Source: Nemertoderma westbladi
Lineage: Eukaryota > Xenacoelomorpha > Nemertodermatida > Nemertodermatidae
Assembly: GCA_032718475.1 (NCBI GenBank)
Contig: JAUCBJ010002623.1
Coordinates: 1 to 49,103, forward strand
Length of the DNA: 49,103 bases
Direction: 5' to 3'
Of the stretch, positions 20,391 to 31,063 are shown one piece after another; position 1 is the stretch's first letter; the number at the start of each line of letters is the position of its first letter. The notes below the pieces were generated by a model. The model saw only the letters and a program-made list of their open reading frames with translations. It had not been told where the DNA came from and ran no database searches. Both the position numbers and the translations under genes were made by a program.

Positions 20391-22602
20391 TGTTACGGTA
20401 TATGGCGCTGTATCCACATATATTAGTCATTATGCAGTATGCAATATTAGTCGTTATGCAGTATGCAATATTAGTCCGTTATACTGTACGTAATATTAGT
20501 CCGTTGTGCAGCATAATATTTTAGATAAGGCATAATAACGCAATGATATTTAGATAGGGAAATCGAAACGCCCATATATTTTGAATCCATCCATTTTGTA
20601 TAGTATGTAGCCCTACCTACGTAATTTTGTATTAGGATATATGTAGATAGTTCCAGGGTAGCAAGTTTAGTCGGACCCTGGATTTCGTGCTTGCTGATAT
20701 TAGCTTCAATAGGGCTAGCATATAGGGACGCTGTCCTGGCCATTCAGCAGCCAGGGACGTGAACCATTACCATATAAGGTAATAATTTGAGGTTTGGGCA
20801 GGCAATAGGGCTACAATCCGGCCTCCTTATTGGACTAACTGCTTCCAGGTTGGTCTAATGCTAGCACGGACTGGAGAGCCAATAGGAGAGCGATTGAGTC
20901 ACCCTATTGCATCACCCCATCCGGATCACCTATAAATTGGCGGTGTGCCGATAGAGCCTCACATGACACCTCACATGATCTGCTATCACCTTTGTACTTG
21001 CTGAGCTGTCTCTATTCAATTTTGACGGATATTTTAGCGTATTTTCTGCAATTTGCTAATTTTGATTAATTTCTTGGAATGATTTGCTAGTGCGATTACT
21101 CTTGATTGTGTTTCTCAATTAATTCCTTCGATTACTGCTAATTACAACTGAACTATGATTTCTACCTTTTGATTAATGGTTCTATGTGATTCCTTTCTGC
21201 GCAATAATCCTAAGGGATTTCTGAGACTGTCAGACTTTGTGATTTGCATGCGCCGCTACGGTAGCTATTAGCATAATGGAGGGCTAAGGTGCCAGTGGGC
21301 GGTGGGCACATCGGGGGGTTAGCGACGAAGGGAGAGCGGAGGATTCAAAAGCGAGCAACGCTGGCGGGGGGTCACCGTTGCGGTCGGGAAGTTCACGCTG
21401 TGGTATGCAGACCAATCGCTGGTACAGTAATTAGGGGGCTGATGATCCAGGTTTCGTCTCTATTTAGTATTAGGGGGGCAGGAATCAGGTTAGTTAGGAG
21501 TCCTATATGTACCCGGGAGAGGCCTGCACGTATCACAACGTTGAGTGTGGAGTACGAATAGTGAGTCGCATAATTGTGGGCTATACAGTAGTTAACTGCA
21601 TAATTGCGAACTGTGATTGCTGACGCTGATTGGTGTGTTATTGAAGTGTGCCTATGATTGTGAATGTTTAGGTAGGCGCCCTTTTCTCTTTGATTGATTT
21701 CTATTTCTTAGTTACAACAATTAGTTACTGATTAGGTCAAAGTAATACGGCAATTTAGGCTATTACTAGCGAAACCTGTTGCGTGATAAATTAGAATTAC
21801 GTATTCTGGAACTCTTAGTAATTAGTACGCTGTTAAATATTTGTGACTGTAATTGATTAGTAAAAATTAAGAATTAGTACGCAGCATAGCGGAGAGTAGC
21901 TAAGGTAATAATTAGAGTACTGTAAACTATTCACGCTGAGCGGTTATTTGTATTAGCGGGCAATCAGCTAGATCGCACTATTCGGCACACACGAAACGCT
22001 AGTAATTTGCTGGCCTAAAGCCAGCTGCAGGCAAGTTTAGACCCATAGCGGTACTATCCACGAGAGACAAATACTGTACCATTTTGATATTTAAATATTC
22101 TCGCATTCACACATTACGTTAGAGAACCCCCAGTATTCGCGATTAGAAAGGACGTAAGCATTAGCGTGCTTTAATAGTGATAAATTTAGGCGTAGGAATA
22201 CTCTGAGTGCAAGGCCTCTCGCACTCGTCTTAAGTAAGCTTAGGGAGCCGACTCGGGTTTATTGTTTGGTTATTCCCGCGTGGCTCATAGATTCGAACAG
22301 TTAGCTCTCTATCGAGCGATCGGTAGAGAAAGGAACAAGCGATTTTGCAGGAGTTGTGTAAAATTAGTAAAATATATTAGCGGACGGCAGATTAGCGCCA
22401 TCTAACGGTAAGTAGCGGTTTTGTATTTAGCAACCTTTACAATTTAGTAATATCACGCTCCTGATCCCCTTTACTTAACAGTAGAGCAGTCTTTGTGTCT
22501 TATTGGTTAGGCGAGAGCTCATTAGGTTGGCAGAAGGATATTAACGGGTATTGGTCTGTTCAACAGTTCTGCTGTTAGTATAGAGGTCGCGGTTGTTTAT
22601 CA
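20391..22602 (+). repeat. BEL1 3' LTR (2212 bp)
   Basis: Co-linear with 5639-7850 with no indel. Differences seen by eye include two in the GGGCA(A/G)GCAATA(A/G)GG stretch, one in GTGCCG(G/A)TAGAG, one in GCGCC(T/G)CTACGG, one in TTAGC(A/G)GGCAATC and one in GAGGT(T/C)GCGG. This is about 0.3% divergence. It is followed by GTGTG and then the minisatellite. Confidence 0.93.
20879..20937 (+). promoter_or_regulatory. CCAAT and TATA boxes of the 3' LTR
   Basis: Identical to the pair in the 5' LTR (offset 14,752). In this copy they could drive transcription outward into the minisatellite and the minus-strand LINE. Confidence 0.45.
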
Positions 22603-25600
22603 GTGTGTCTGGTCGTTGTACTAAGGGTGTGTATGGTTGTTGTACTAAGGGTGTGTCTGTTCGTACGTACTAAGGGTGTGTCTGGTCGTTGTACTAAGGG
22701 TGTGTCTGGTCCTTGTACTAAGGGTGTGTCTGGTCGTTGTACTAAGGGTGTGTCTGGTCGTTGTACTAAGGGTGTCTGGTCGTATGTACTAAGGGTGTGC
22801 CTGGTCGTTGTACTAAGGGTGTGTCTGGTCGTTGTACTAAGGGTGTGTCTGGTCGTTGTACTAAGGGTGTGTCTGGTCGTTGTACTAAGGGTGTCTGGTC
22901 GTTGAACTAAGGGTGTGTCTGGTCGTTGTACTAAGGGTGTCTGGTCGTTGTACTAAGGGTGTGTCTGGTCGTTGTACTAAGGGTGTGTATGGTTGTTGTA
23001 CTAAGGGTGTGTCTGCTCGTACGTACTAAGGGTGTGTCTGGTCGTTGTACTAAGGGTGTGTCTGGTCGTTGTACTAAGGGTGTGTCTGGTCGTTGTACTA
23101 AGGGTGTGTCTGGTCGTTGTACTAAGGGTGTGTATGGTTGTTGTACTAAGGGTGTGTCTGGTCGTTGTACTAAGGGTGTGTCTGGTCGTTGTACTAAGGG
23201 TGTGTATGGTTGTTGTACTAAGGGTGTGTCTGCTCGTACGTACTAAGGGTGTGTCTGGTCGTTGTACTAAGGGTGTGTCTGGTCGTTGTACTAAGGGTGT
23301 CTGGTCGTATGTACTAAGGGTGTGCCTGGTTGTTGTACTAAGGGTGTGTCTGGTCGTTGTACTAAGGGTGTGTCTGGTCGTTGTACTAAGGGTGTGTCTG
23401 GTCGTTGTACTAAGGGTGTCTGGTCGTTGAACTAAGGGTGTGTCTGGTCGTTGTACTAAGGGTGTCTGGTCGTTGTACTAAGGGTGTGTCTGGTCGTTGT
23501 ACTAAGGGTGTGTATGGTTATTGTACTAAGGGTGTGTCTGCTCGTACGTACTAAGGGTGTGTCTGGTCGTTGTACTAAGGGTGTGTCTGGTCGTTGTACT
23601 AAGGGTGTCTCTGGTCGTTGTACTAAGGGTGTGTCTGGTCGTTGTACTAAGGGTGTGTCTGGTCGTTGTACTAAGGGTGTGTCTGCTCGTACGTACTAAG
23701 GGTGTGTCTGGTTGTACGTACTAAGGGTGTGTCTGGTCGTTGTACTAAGGGTGTGTCTGGTCGTTGTACTAAGGGTGTGTCTGGTCGTTGTACTAAGGGT
23801 GTGTCTGGTCGTTGTACTAAGGGTGTGTCTGGTCGTTGTACTAAGGGTAGTGTCTGGTTGTACGTACTAAGGGTGTGTCTGGTTGTACGTACAAAGGGTG
23901 TGTCTGGTCGTTGTACTAAGGGTGTGTCTGGTCGTTGTACTAAGGGTGTGTCTGGTCGTTGTACTAAAGGTGTCTGGTCGTTGTACTAAGGGTGTGTCTG
24001 GTCGTTGTACTAAAGGTGTCTGGTCGTTGTACTAAGGGTGTGTCTGGTCGTTGTACTAAAGGTGTCTGGTCGTTGTACTAAGGGTGTGTCTGGTCGTTGT
24101 ACTAAAGGTGTCTGGTCGTTGTACTAAGGGTGTGTCTGGTCGTTGTACTAAGGGTGTGTCTGGTCGTTGTACTAAGGGTGTGTCTGGTCGTTGTACTAAG
24201 GGTGTGTCAGGTCGTTGTACTAAAGGTGTCTGGTCGTTGTACTAAGGGTGTGTCTGGTCGTTGTACTAAGGGTGTGTATGGTTGTTGTACTAAGGGTGTG
24301 TCTGCTCGTACGTACTAAGGGTGTGTCTGGTCGTTGTACTAAGGGTGTGTCTGGTCGTTGTACTAAGGGTGTGTCTGGTCGTTGTACTAAGGGTGTGTCT
24401 GGTCGTTGTACTAAGGGTGTCTGGTCGTTGAACTAAGGGTGTGTCTGGTCGTTGTTCTAAGGGTGTGTCTGGTCGTTGTACTAAGGGTAGTGTCTGGTTG
24501 TACGTACTAAGGGTGTGTCTGCTCGTACGTACTAAGGGTGTGTCTGGTCGTTGTACTAAGGGTGTGTCTGGTCGTTGTACTAAGGGTGTGTCTGGTCGTT
24601 GTACTAAGGGTGTGTCTGGTCGTTGTACTAAGGGTGTCTGGTCGTTGTACTAAGGGTAGTGTCTGGTTGTACGTACTAAGGGTGTGTCTGCTCGTACGTA
24701 CTAAGGGTGTGTCTGGTCGTTGTACTAATGGTGTGTCTGGTCGTTGTACTAAGGGTGTGTCTGGTCGTTGTACTAAGGGTGTGTCTGGTCGTTGTACTAA
24801 GGGTGTGTATGGTTGTTGTACTAAGGGTGTGTCTGCTCGTACGTACTAAGGGTGTGTCTGGTCGTTGTACTAAGGGTGTGTCTGGTCGTTGTACTAAGGG
24901 TGTGTCTGGTCGTTGTACTAAGGGTGTCTGGTCGTTGAACTAAGGGTGTGTCTGGTCGTTGTACTAAAGGTGTCTGGTCGTTGTACTAAGGGTGTGTCTG
25001 GTCGTTGTACTAAGGGTGTGTATGGTTGTTGTACTAAGGGTGTGTCTGCTCGTACGTACTAAGGGTGTGTCTGGTCGTTGTACTAAGGGTGTGTCTGGTC
25101 GTTGTACTAAGGGTGTGTCTGGTCGTTGTACTAAGGGTGTGTCTGGTCGTTGTACTAAGGGTGTCTGGTCGTTGAACTAAGGGTGTGTCTGGTCGTTGTT
25201 CTAAGGGTGTGTCTGGTCGTTGTACTAAGGGTAGTGTCTGGTTGTACGTACTAAGGGTGTGTCTGCTCGTACGTACTAAGGGTGTGTCTGGTCGTTGTAC
25301 TAAGGGTGTGTCTGGTCGTTGTACTAAGGGTGTGTCTGGTCGTTGTACTAAGGGTGTGTCTGGTCGTTGTACTAAGGGTGTCTGGTCGTTGTACTAAGGG
25401 TAGTGTCTGGTTGTACGTACTAAGGGTGTGTCTGCTCGTACGTACTAAGGGTGTGTCTGGTCGTTGTACTAAGGGTGTGTCTGGTCGTTGTACTAAGGGT
25501 GTGTCTGGTCGTTGTACTAAGGGTGTGTCTGGTCGTTGTACTAAGGGTGTCTGGTCGTTGTACTAAGGGTAGTGTCTGGTTGTACGTACTAAGGGTGTGT

Positions 25601-27301
25601 CTGCTCGTACGTACTAAGGGTGTGTCTGGTCGTTGTACTAAGGGTGTGTCTGGTCGTTGTACTAAGGGTGTGTCTGTTCGTTGTACTAAGGGTGTGTCTG
25701 GTCGTTGTACTAAGGGTGTGTATGGTTGTTGTACTAAGGGTGTGTCTGCTCGTACGTACTAAGGGTGTGTCTGGTCGTTGTACTAAGGGTGTCTGGTCGT
25801 TGAACTAAGGGTGTGTCTGGTCGTTGTACTAAGGGTGTCTGGTCGTTGTACTAAGGGTGTGTCTGGTCGTTGTACTAAGGGTGTGTATGGTTATTGTACT
25901 AAGGGTGTGTCTGCTCGTACGTACTAAGGGTGTGTCTGGTCGTTGTACTAAGGGTGTGTCTGGTCGTTGTACTAAGGGTGTCTCTGGTCGTTGTACTAAG
26001 GGTGTGTCTGGTCGTTGTACTAAGGGTGTGTCTGGTCGTTGTACTAAGGGTGTGTCTGCTCGTACGTACTAAGGGTGTGTCTGGTTGTACGTACTAAGGG
26101 TGTGTCTGGTCGTTGTACTAAGGGTGTGTCTGGTCGTTGTACTAAGGGTGTGTCTGGTCGTTGTACTAAGGGTGTGTCTGGTCGTTGTACTAAGGGTGTG
26201 TCTGGTCGTTGTACTAAGGGTAGTGTCTGGTTGTACGTACTAAGGGTGTGTCTCGTTGTACGTACAAAGGGTGTGTCTGGTCGTTGTACTAAGGGTGTGT
26301 CTGGTCGTTGTACTAAGGGTGTGTCTGGTCGTTGTACTAAGGGTGTGTTTGGTCGTTGTACTAAGGGTGTGTCTGGTCGTTGTACTAAGGGTGTGTCTGG
26401 TCGTTGTACTAAGGGTGTGTCTGGTCGTTGTACTAAGGGTGTCTGGTCGTTGAACTAAGGGTGTGTCTGGTCGTTGTACTAAAGGTGTCTGGTCGTTGTA
26501 CTAAGGGTGTGTCTGGTCGTTGTACTAAGGGTGTGTATGGTTGTTGTACTAAGGGTGTGTCTGCTCGTACGTACTAAGGGTGTGTCTGGTCGTTGTACTA
26601 AGGGTGTGTCTGGTCGTTGTACTAAGGGTGTGTCTGGTCGTTGTACTAAGGGTGTGTCAGGTCGTTGTACTAAGGGTGTCTGGTCGTTGAACTAAGGGTG
26701 TGTCTGGTCGTTGTTCTAAGGGTGTGTCTGGTCGTTGTACTAAGGGTAGTGTCTGGTTGTACGTACTAAGGGTGTGTCTGCTCGTACGTACTAAGGGTGT
26801 GTCTGGTCGTTGTACTAAGGGTTTGTCTGGTCGTTGTACTAAGGGTGTGTCTGGTCGTTGTACTAAGGGTGTGTCTGGTCGTTGTACTAAGGGTGTCTGG
26901 TCGTTGTACTAAGGGTAGTGTCTGGTTGTACGTACTAAGGGTGTGTCTGCTCGTACGTACTAAGGGTGTGTCTGGTCGTTGTACTGAGGGTGTGTCTGGT
27001 CGTTGTACTAAGGGTGTGTCTGGTCGTTGTACTAAGGGTGTGTCTGGTCGTTGTACTAAGGGTGTGTATGGTTGTTGTACTAAGGGTGTGTCTGCTCGTA
27101 CGTACTAAGGGTGTGTCTGGTCGTTGTACTAAGGGTGTGTCTGGTCGTTGTACTAAGGGTGTGTCTGGTCGTTGTACTAAGGGTGTGTCTGGTCGTTGTA
27201 CTAAGGGTGTCTGGTCGTATGTACTAAGGGTGTGCCTGGTCGTTGTACTAAGGGTGTGCCTGGTCGTTGTACTAAGGGTGTGCCTGGTCGTTGTACTAAG
27301 G
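22603..27301. repeat. 24-bp minisatellite, right block with higher-order repeats
   Basis: About 195 units of the same 24-bp repeat as the left block. Variant units recur in a fixed order, so there is higher-order structure: the same block of variants appears at 24441, 25185 (744 bp = 31 units later) and 26700, and also at 4889 in the left block. A second block recurs at 23484 and 25857 (2373 bp apart). This indicates unequal exchange of multi-unit segments. The block ends abruptly at 27301, where the minus-strand LINE begins. Confidence 0.95.
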
Positions 27302-27370
27302 GAATTAAATAATATAAAATAACCAAACTGATTTTGAAATTGTTTATGATACCGGTATGAGTTCCTGACT

Positions 27371-30300
27371 CTACTGTCCCACCCTTGTGTCGGCGTTGGC
27401 CAGCAAGATGGACGGCGATGCTTCTGCCCCAACAAATACTGGGCGTTTCCGTGCCGATCTCGACCCTCTTATGCACATCAGGGAGGCCCGCAGCAGCGCG
27501 AAGCTGAACTGCCTCCGCACCCAGCTCACGCACTCCGAGTAGCGCAGCTCGCGCCGGTCCGCCAGCTTTGAAGCGAGGTGCTTCACGAACAGCGTCGTGG
27601 AGGGAGATATTCCCCCCAACGCTGAGAATATCAGCGGGGTGAACGTGGCGTGCTCGACTTCCCGGATCCGTTCCAGATATTTGTTGCGTTTCCGGGTTTC
27701 GTGGAATAGGTGGGCTGCGTCGACGTCCATTGCGGCGTTGGTCGGGGCGAGGGGGTTGAAGACGGATACATCTATGTACGTCTTTTGATATCGATTCCCC
27801 CAGAACCCGGAGACCGACACGTCCAACCGAGCTTGTTGGTCCACGGAAGTGGACGTGCGGGAGAACTGCTCGCCGGTGATTGGCTGCAGGTGCGGCTCGA
27901 TGGCAACGTTATGAGCGACCTCGGTTAACGTTGTGGCGACGAAATCCCGGAGCTCGTTGTGCCTAATTGACGGGTAACCGCCGGTGGGACAAGACAAGAT
28001 GTGGTTTGTTGAAAATCTTGTCCCACAGGCACAACGGGCTGGGAGCGACTCGGGCTGCCACCCATAACGCAGACACAATGCGTCGCGGAACTCCTCTTTA
28101 GTTAGGTGGGTATCGTGGAGGGTTATGGGGCGCGCGTTGAGCCAGGCCGAGGCGCCAGGTTCCGCCACGAGCTCCGTCAACCTCCGTTGATTCTCGGGTA
28201 GGTCCGAACTAACCGACTCCACCTTCTCCTTCAGTGCCGGCACGGCCCTCGCCTTGATCCGGGTGGCGATGAACTTTTGCGCCTCCCTTATAGCGACCGG
28301 TTCCACGACCTCCGTAAACGGTTCGCAGATCCACCTGGAGTTGCCGTTTTCGATTCGTAAGTCCTCGGGAGTCGGGATCGCTAGCCCGCCGTGGCGAACT
28401 GGTAGCGAGAGCAGCCCGCGCTCCTCGGGAGTGATGACGGGGCGGTTGGTCAGGCCCTGGAGGAACTGGACGACGGACTCCTCGAGCTTCTCGAAGAAAT
28501 CCATGGCCCCCGGGACAACCCTTGCGATGAACCTCCATCGAGCAACTAATCCGATAGCTAGGCCGGCGTAGGCACAGTGCGGGTCGATTGCTGCGACCTT
28601 GCTGAGTTGATGTAACTGGGCGACAAACTCGTCGACCTTCTTCCGGACGAACTCCTCCCGGTACTCAGCGTTCCCGATCACTCCACCGAGGAGATTGTTC
28701 CCAGCAGTCCCGATGGTAAAACATTCCTCGGGGAACATCCGCTTAGCTTCCTCCAGCAGATCCGGCTTTACGAGCAAGTGACACTTTGTGGGGTTGTAAC
28801 CGTACAGCGGCCCTCGTTCCGCCAACAGGTCCCAGAACTTACGGAGCTCTACCAATGTTCCCGCCGCGTTCGCGTCATCGGCATACCACTTCTGAAGGAC
28901 CTCCGACGCGTCGTCCAGCTCGCCGATCAGCGGCATCGATCCCATCGCGTACATCTGCATAGCAATGGGGTCGCCCTGGGTTGATCCTTCGGCCGATAAT
29001 ATGAACTCCCCGCCTATGTAAAGCTTCGTTGGGAGGGAGTAACAGTTCGATACAACGGTATGGAGAGAGGGACAGACATGGCGGATATTGTGCAGTGCTG
29101 CGGCGCGGTTCAACGAGTTGAACGCGTTGTTCGCGTCCACCAGCAGCACCGCCTCGCAGTCGTCGCTCACAAACGCGTCATTCAGGCTGTGGATGGCGTG
29201 CTCGATACCTGCCTTCTGGCCGCAGCACATCTGGGTGGTACCGCCCACGCTCTGGAGATCCTCCGAGATACAGCTAATGATAGCCTTCCCGATGACCCTC
29301 CGCAAGACCTCTCTGACTCCTATTGGGCGGACCCCGGGACACTTATCGATAGCGACGAGACGGGCGGCTAGCAAGGATGCCAGCTCGCGCGGGTCATTCG
29401 AAGATTGGGCCATCCTCTTCGCCGTATTTGCGATGCTGGTGCACAGGTCGACAGAAGGGTTGCGGAACCGTGTCGCGAGGTGCTTCCAGCCCTGGACATC
29501 GAGACCAGATGGCCCTCCTGCTGTTCCCCGGAAGCGCAGAAACATCGATTGGATCAACTGAGCGTCTATCCTCTCGAATATGACGCTGTGATATTCGGGA
29601 GCGTCATCAGACTCACCGATAAGGGTGGACTCGTGGGCTGGAGCTGGAGGGGGGTGTTTGTCCAGGAGGAACTCGCGAACCGACTTGCGAACCCCATGTT
29701 TGTCGGTGATTACCTCATCCAGGTTCAACACTTGACCCTTGGCCATCTCATCCAGCGTACGCACTGCCACAGAAACGTTTCCCGTTAACATATGCTTACA
29801 GAAAGCCCTCTCCGCCGCGGTATTCCTGAGTTGTTTGGCCCGGGCCGAAACCTTTGGGAGGTGGGATTGTATGGCCCTGGCCTCGTTAAACAGCTCGATA
29901 ATCTCGCCTGACTTCCACGAAGAAATACGGCGTTCTAGAATTCTCCGGTGGGTCGCGGTGGTTGAAGTGCGGCTGGGCTTCTGTAGCAGCAGAGCGGGTA
30001 AGATAAATTGCGCGGTGAGCGCCGCCTCGCCAGATAGTGACCCTGCATTAAACATATTTAGCAGCCGAGTCATCTCCTGAACCACTTCGCGTCCGATCGC
30101 ACCGGGGGGTAGGAGGAATAGGTTGGGGCGCCAATGTACGATCGCGTCGTGCACCTTATGGACTGATTCGGCGAACACGTCTAAATGTAAGCTGGTCCCA
30201 AACCAGGCAACAGCATTAGACCCGTGCCCCCTGGCGGTAGGAGGCACTGTAGTGTTTGGCGACACTGGGGGACCGGACTGAGCACCAACCGCCGAAGGTC

Positions 30301-31060
30301 GACCAGACTGAGCATCAGCCGATACTGGGGGACCCGACTGAGCACCAACAGACACAGGTTGACCCGACCGAGCACCAACCGACACTGGGTGACCGGACTG
30401 CGCGCCAACCGCCGCAGGTTTACCCGACTGAGCACCAACCGACACTGGGGGACCCGACTGAGCACCAACCGACACTGGGGGACCCGACTGAGCACCAACC
30501 GGCACAGGTTGACCCGACTGAGCACCAACCGACACACGTTGACCCGACTGAGCACCGACCGGCATGATGGGACCCAACTGAGCACCAACCGACACTGGGG
30601 GACCCGACTGAGCACCAACCGGCACAGGTAGACCAGACGGAGCACCAACCGACACAGGTTGACCCGACTGAGTACCACCCGACTGAGCACCAACCGACAC
30701 TGGGGGACCGGACTGAGCACCAACCGACACTCCGGGACTCGACTGACCACCAACCGATACTGGAGGACCCGAATGAGCACCAACTGACACTGGGGGACCC
30801 GACTGAGCACTAACCGGCACTGGGGGACTGGACTGAGCACCAACAGGCACATCGGGACCAGAATGGGCGCCAACCGACACAGGTGGACCCGACTGAGCAG
30901 CAACCGACAGAGGTTGACCCGACTGGACACCAACCGACACTGGGGAACCTGACTGAGCACCAACCGACACGGGGGGACCCGATTGAGCACCAACCGACAC
31001 AGGGGGACGCGTCTGAGCACCAACCGACATAGGTTGACCCGAATGAGCACCGATTGACAC
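27371..31060 (-). CDS. Reverse transcriptase / RLE-type endonuclease polyprotein of a LINE
   Basis: Open for 1229 codons to a TAG. The reported start is GTG; the first ATG is at 31030. Residues 1 to about 265 are ~26 decapeptide repeats (SVGAQSGPPV type). Then come a helical region, the RT fingers and palm (LLVDANNAFNS as motif A, GSTQGDP as motif B, WYADDAN as motif C with YADD near 726-729) and a thumb. Near 1010 is a CxC...HxxxC zinc motif (CACGTRF, then HILSC). After it come RHNELRDF, ARLDVSVSGFW and YIDVSVFNP, which resemble the PD-(D/E)xK restriction-like endonuclease that follows a zinc knuckle in R2-group LINEs. It would nick target DNA and prime reverse transcription there. The clade within the group is uncertain. 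Confidence 0.8.
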   Translation of the reverse strand: MSIGAHSGQPMSVGAQTRPPVSVGAQSGPPVSVGAQSGSPVSVGVQSGQPLSVAAQSGPPVSVGAHSGPDVPVGAQSSPPVPVSAQSGPPVSVGAHSGPPVSVGGQSSPGVSVGAQSGPPVSVGAQSGGTQSGQPVSVGAPSGLPVPVGAQSGPPVSVGAQLGPIMPVGAQSGQRVSVGAQSGQPVPVGAQSGPPVSVGAQSGPPVSVGAQSGKPAAVGAQSGHPVSVGARSGQPVSVGAQSGPPVSADAQSGRPSAVGAQSGPPVSPNTTVPPTARGHGSNAVAWFGTSLHLDVFAESVHKVHDAIVHWRPNLFLLPPGAIGREVVQEMTRLLNMFNAGSLSGEAALTAQFILPALLLQKPSRTSTTATHRRILERRISSWKSGEIIELFNEARAIQSHLPKVSARAKQLRNTAAERAFCKHMLTGNVSVAVRTLDEMAKGQVLNLDEVITDKHGVRKSVREFLLDKHPPPAPAHESTLIGESDDAPEYHSVIFERIDAQLIQSMFLRFRGTAGGPSGLDVQGWKHLATRFRNPSVDLCTSIANTAKRMAQSSNDPRELASLLAARLVAIDKCPGVRPIGVREVLRRVIGKAIISCISEDLQSVGGTTQMCCGQKAGIEHAIHSLNDAFVSDDCEAVLLVDANNAFNSLNRAAALHNIRHVCPSLHTVVSNCYSLPTKLYIGGEFILSAEGSTQGDPIAMQMYAMGSMPLIGELDDASEVLQKWYADDANAAGTLVELRKFWDLLAERGPLYGYNPTKCHLLVKPDLLEEAKRMFPEECFTIGTAGNNLLGGVIGNAEYREEFVRKKVDEFVAQLHQLSKVAAIDPHCAYAGLAIGLVARWRFIARVVPGAMDFFEKLEESVVQFLQGLTNRPVITPEERGLLSLPVRHGGLAIPTPEDLRIENGNSRWICEPFTEVVEPVAIREAQKFIATRIKARAVPALKEKVESVSSDLPENQRRLTELVAEPGASAWLNARPITLHDTHLTKEEFRDALCLRYGWQPESLPARCACGTRFSTNHILSCPTGGYPSIRHNELRDFVATTLTEVAHNVAIEPHLQPITGEQFSRTSTSVDQQARLDVSVSGFWGNRYQKTYIDVSVFNPLAPTNAAMDVDAAHLFHETRKRNKYLERIREVEHATFTPLIFSALGGISPSTTLFVKHLASKLADRRELRYSECVSWVRRQFSFALLRASLMCIRGSRSARKRPVFVGAEASPSILLANADTRVGQ
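30256..31060 (-). repeat. 30-bp coding minisatellite at the LINE N-terminus
   Basis: About 26 units of 30 bp that keep the frame open and code for decapeptides such as VSVGAQSGPP. Units vary at a few positions (PPVSVGA, QPVPVGA). The repeat also keeps other frames open (for example 30181-31380 on the minus strand and 30224-30631 on the plus strand); those are shadows. Confidence 0.9.
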
Positions 31061-31063
31061 CAG

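Larger units (their letters stand above)
5639..22602 (+). mobile_element. BEL/Pao LTR retrotransposon 'BEL1', nearly complete
   Basis: A 16,964-bp provirus-like element. Order: 5' LTR, 1.4-kb leader, gag-pol (zinc knuckle, protease, RT, RNase H), integrase, a 3' open frame of unknown function, 3' LTR. The order PR-RT-RH-IN, the RNase H phrase NPADITSRG, the HHCC-type integrase and the C-terminal DUF5641-like tail are typical of BEL/Pao. LTRs begin TG and end CA. Both sides carry GTGTG next to the LTR (5634-5638 and 22603-22607), which fits the 5-bp duplication usual for this superfamily, although the target array is itself GT-rich. The LTRs align with no indel (constant offset 14,752) and about six mismatches by eye, so the insertion is recent. 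It sits inside the 24-bp minisatellite. Confidence 0.93.

Noticed and set aside
3590-27301. CRISPR-like appearance of the 24-bp array
   Set aside because: There are no unique spacers, units are contiguous, and the context is animal DNA.
22603-27533. Long repeat-encoded frames in the right minisatellite, including minus-strand frames reaching into the LINE
   Set aside because: Same repeat artefact; the part beyond 27371 is a shadow of the LINE frame.
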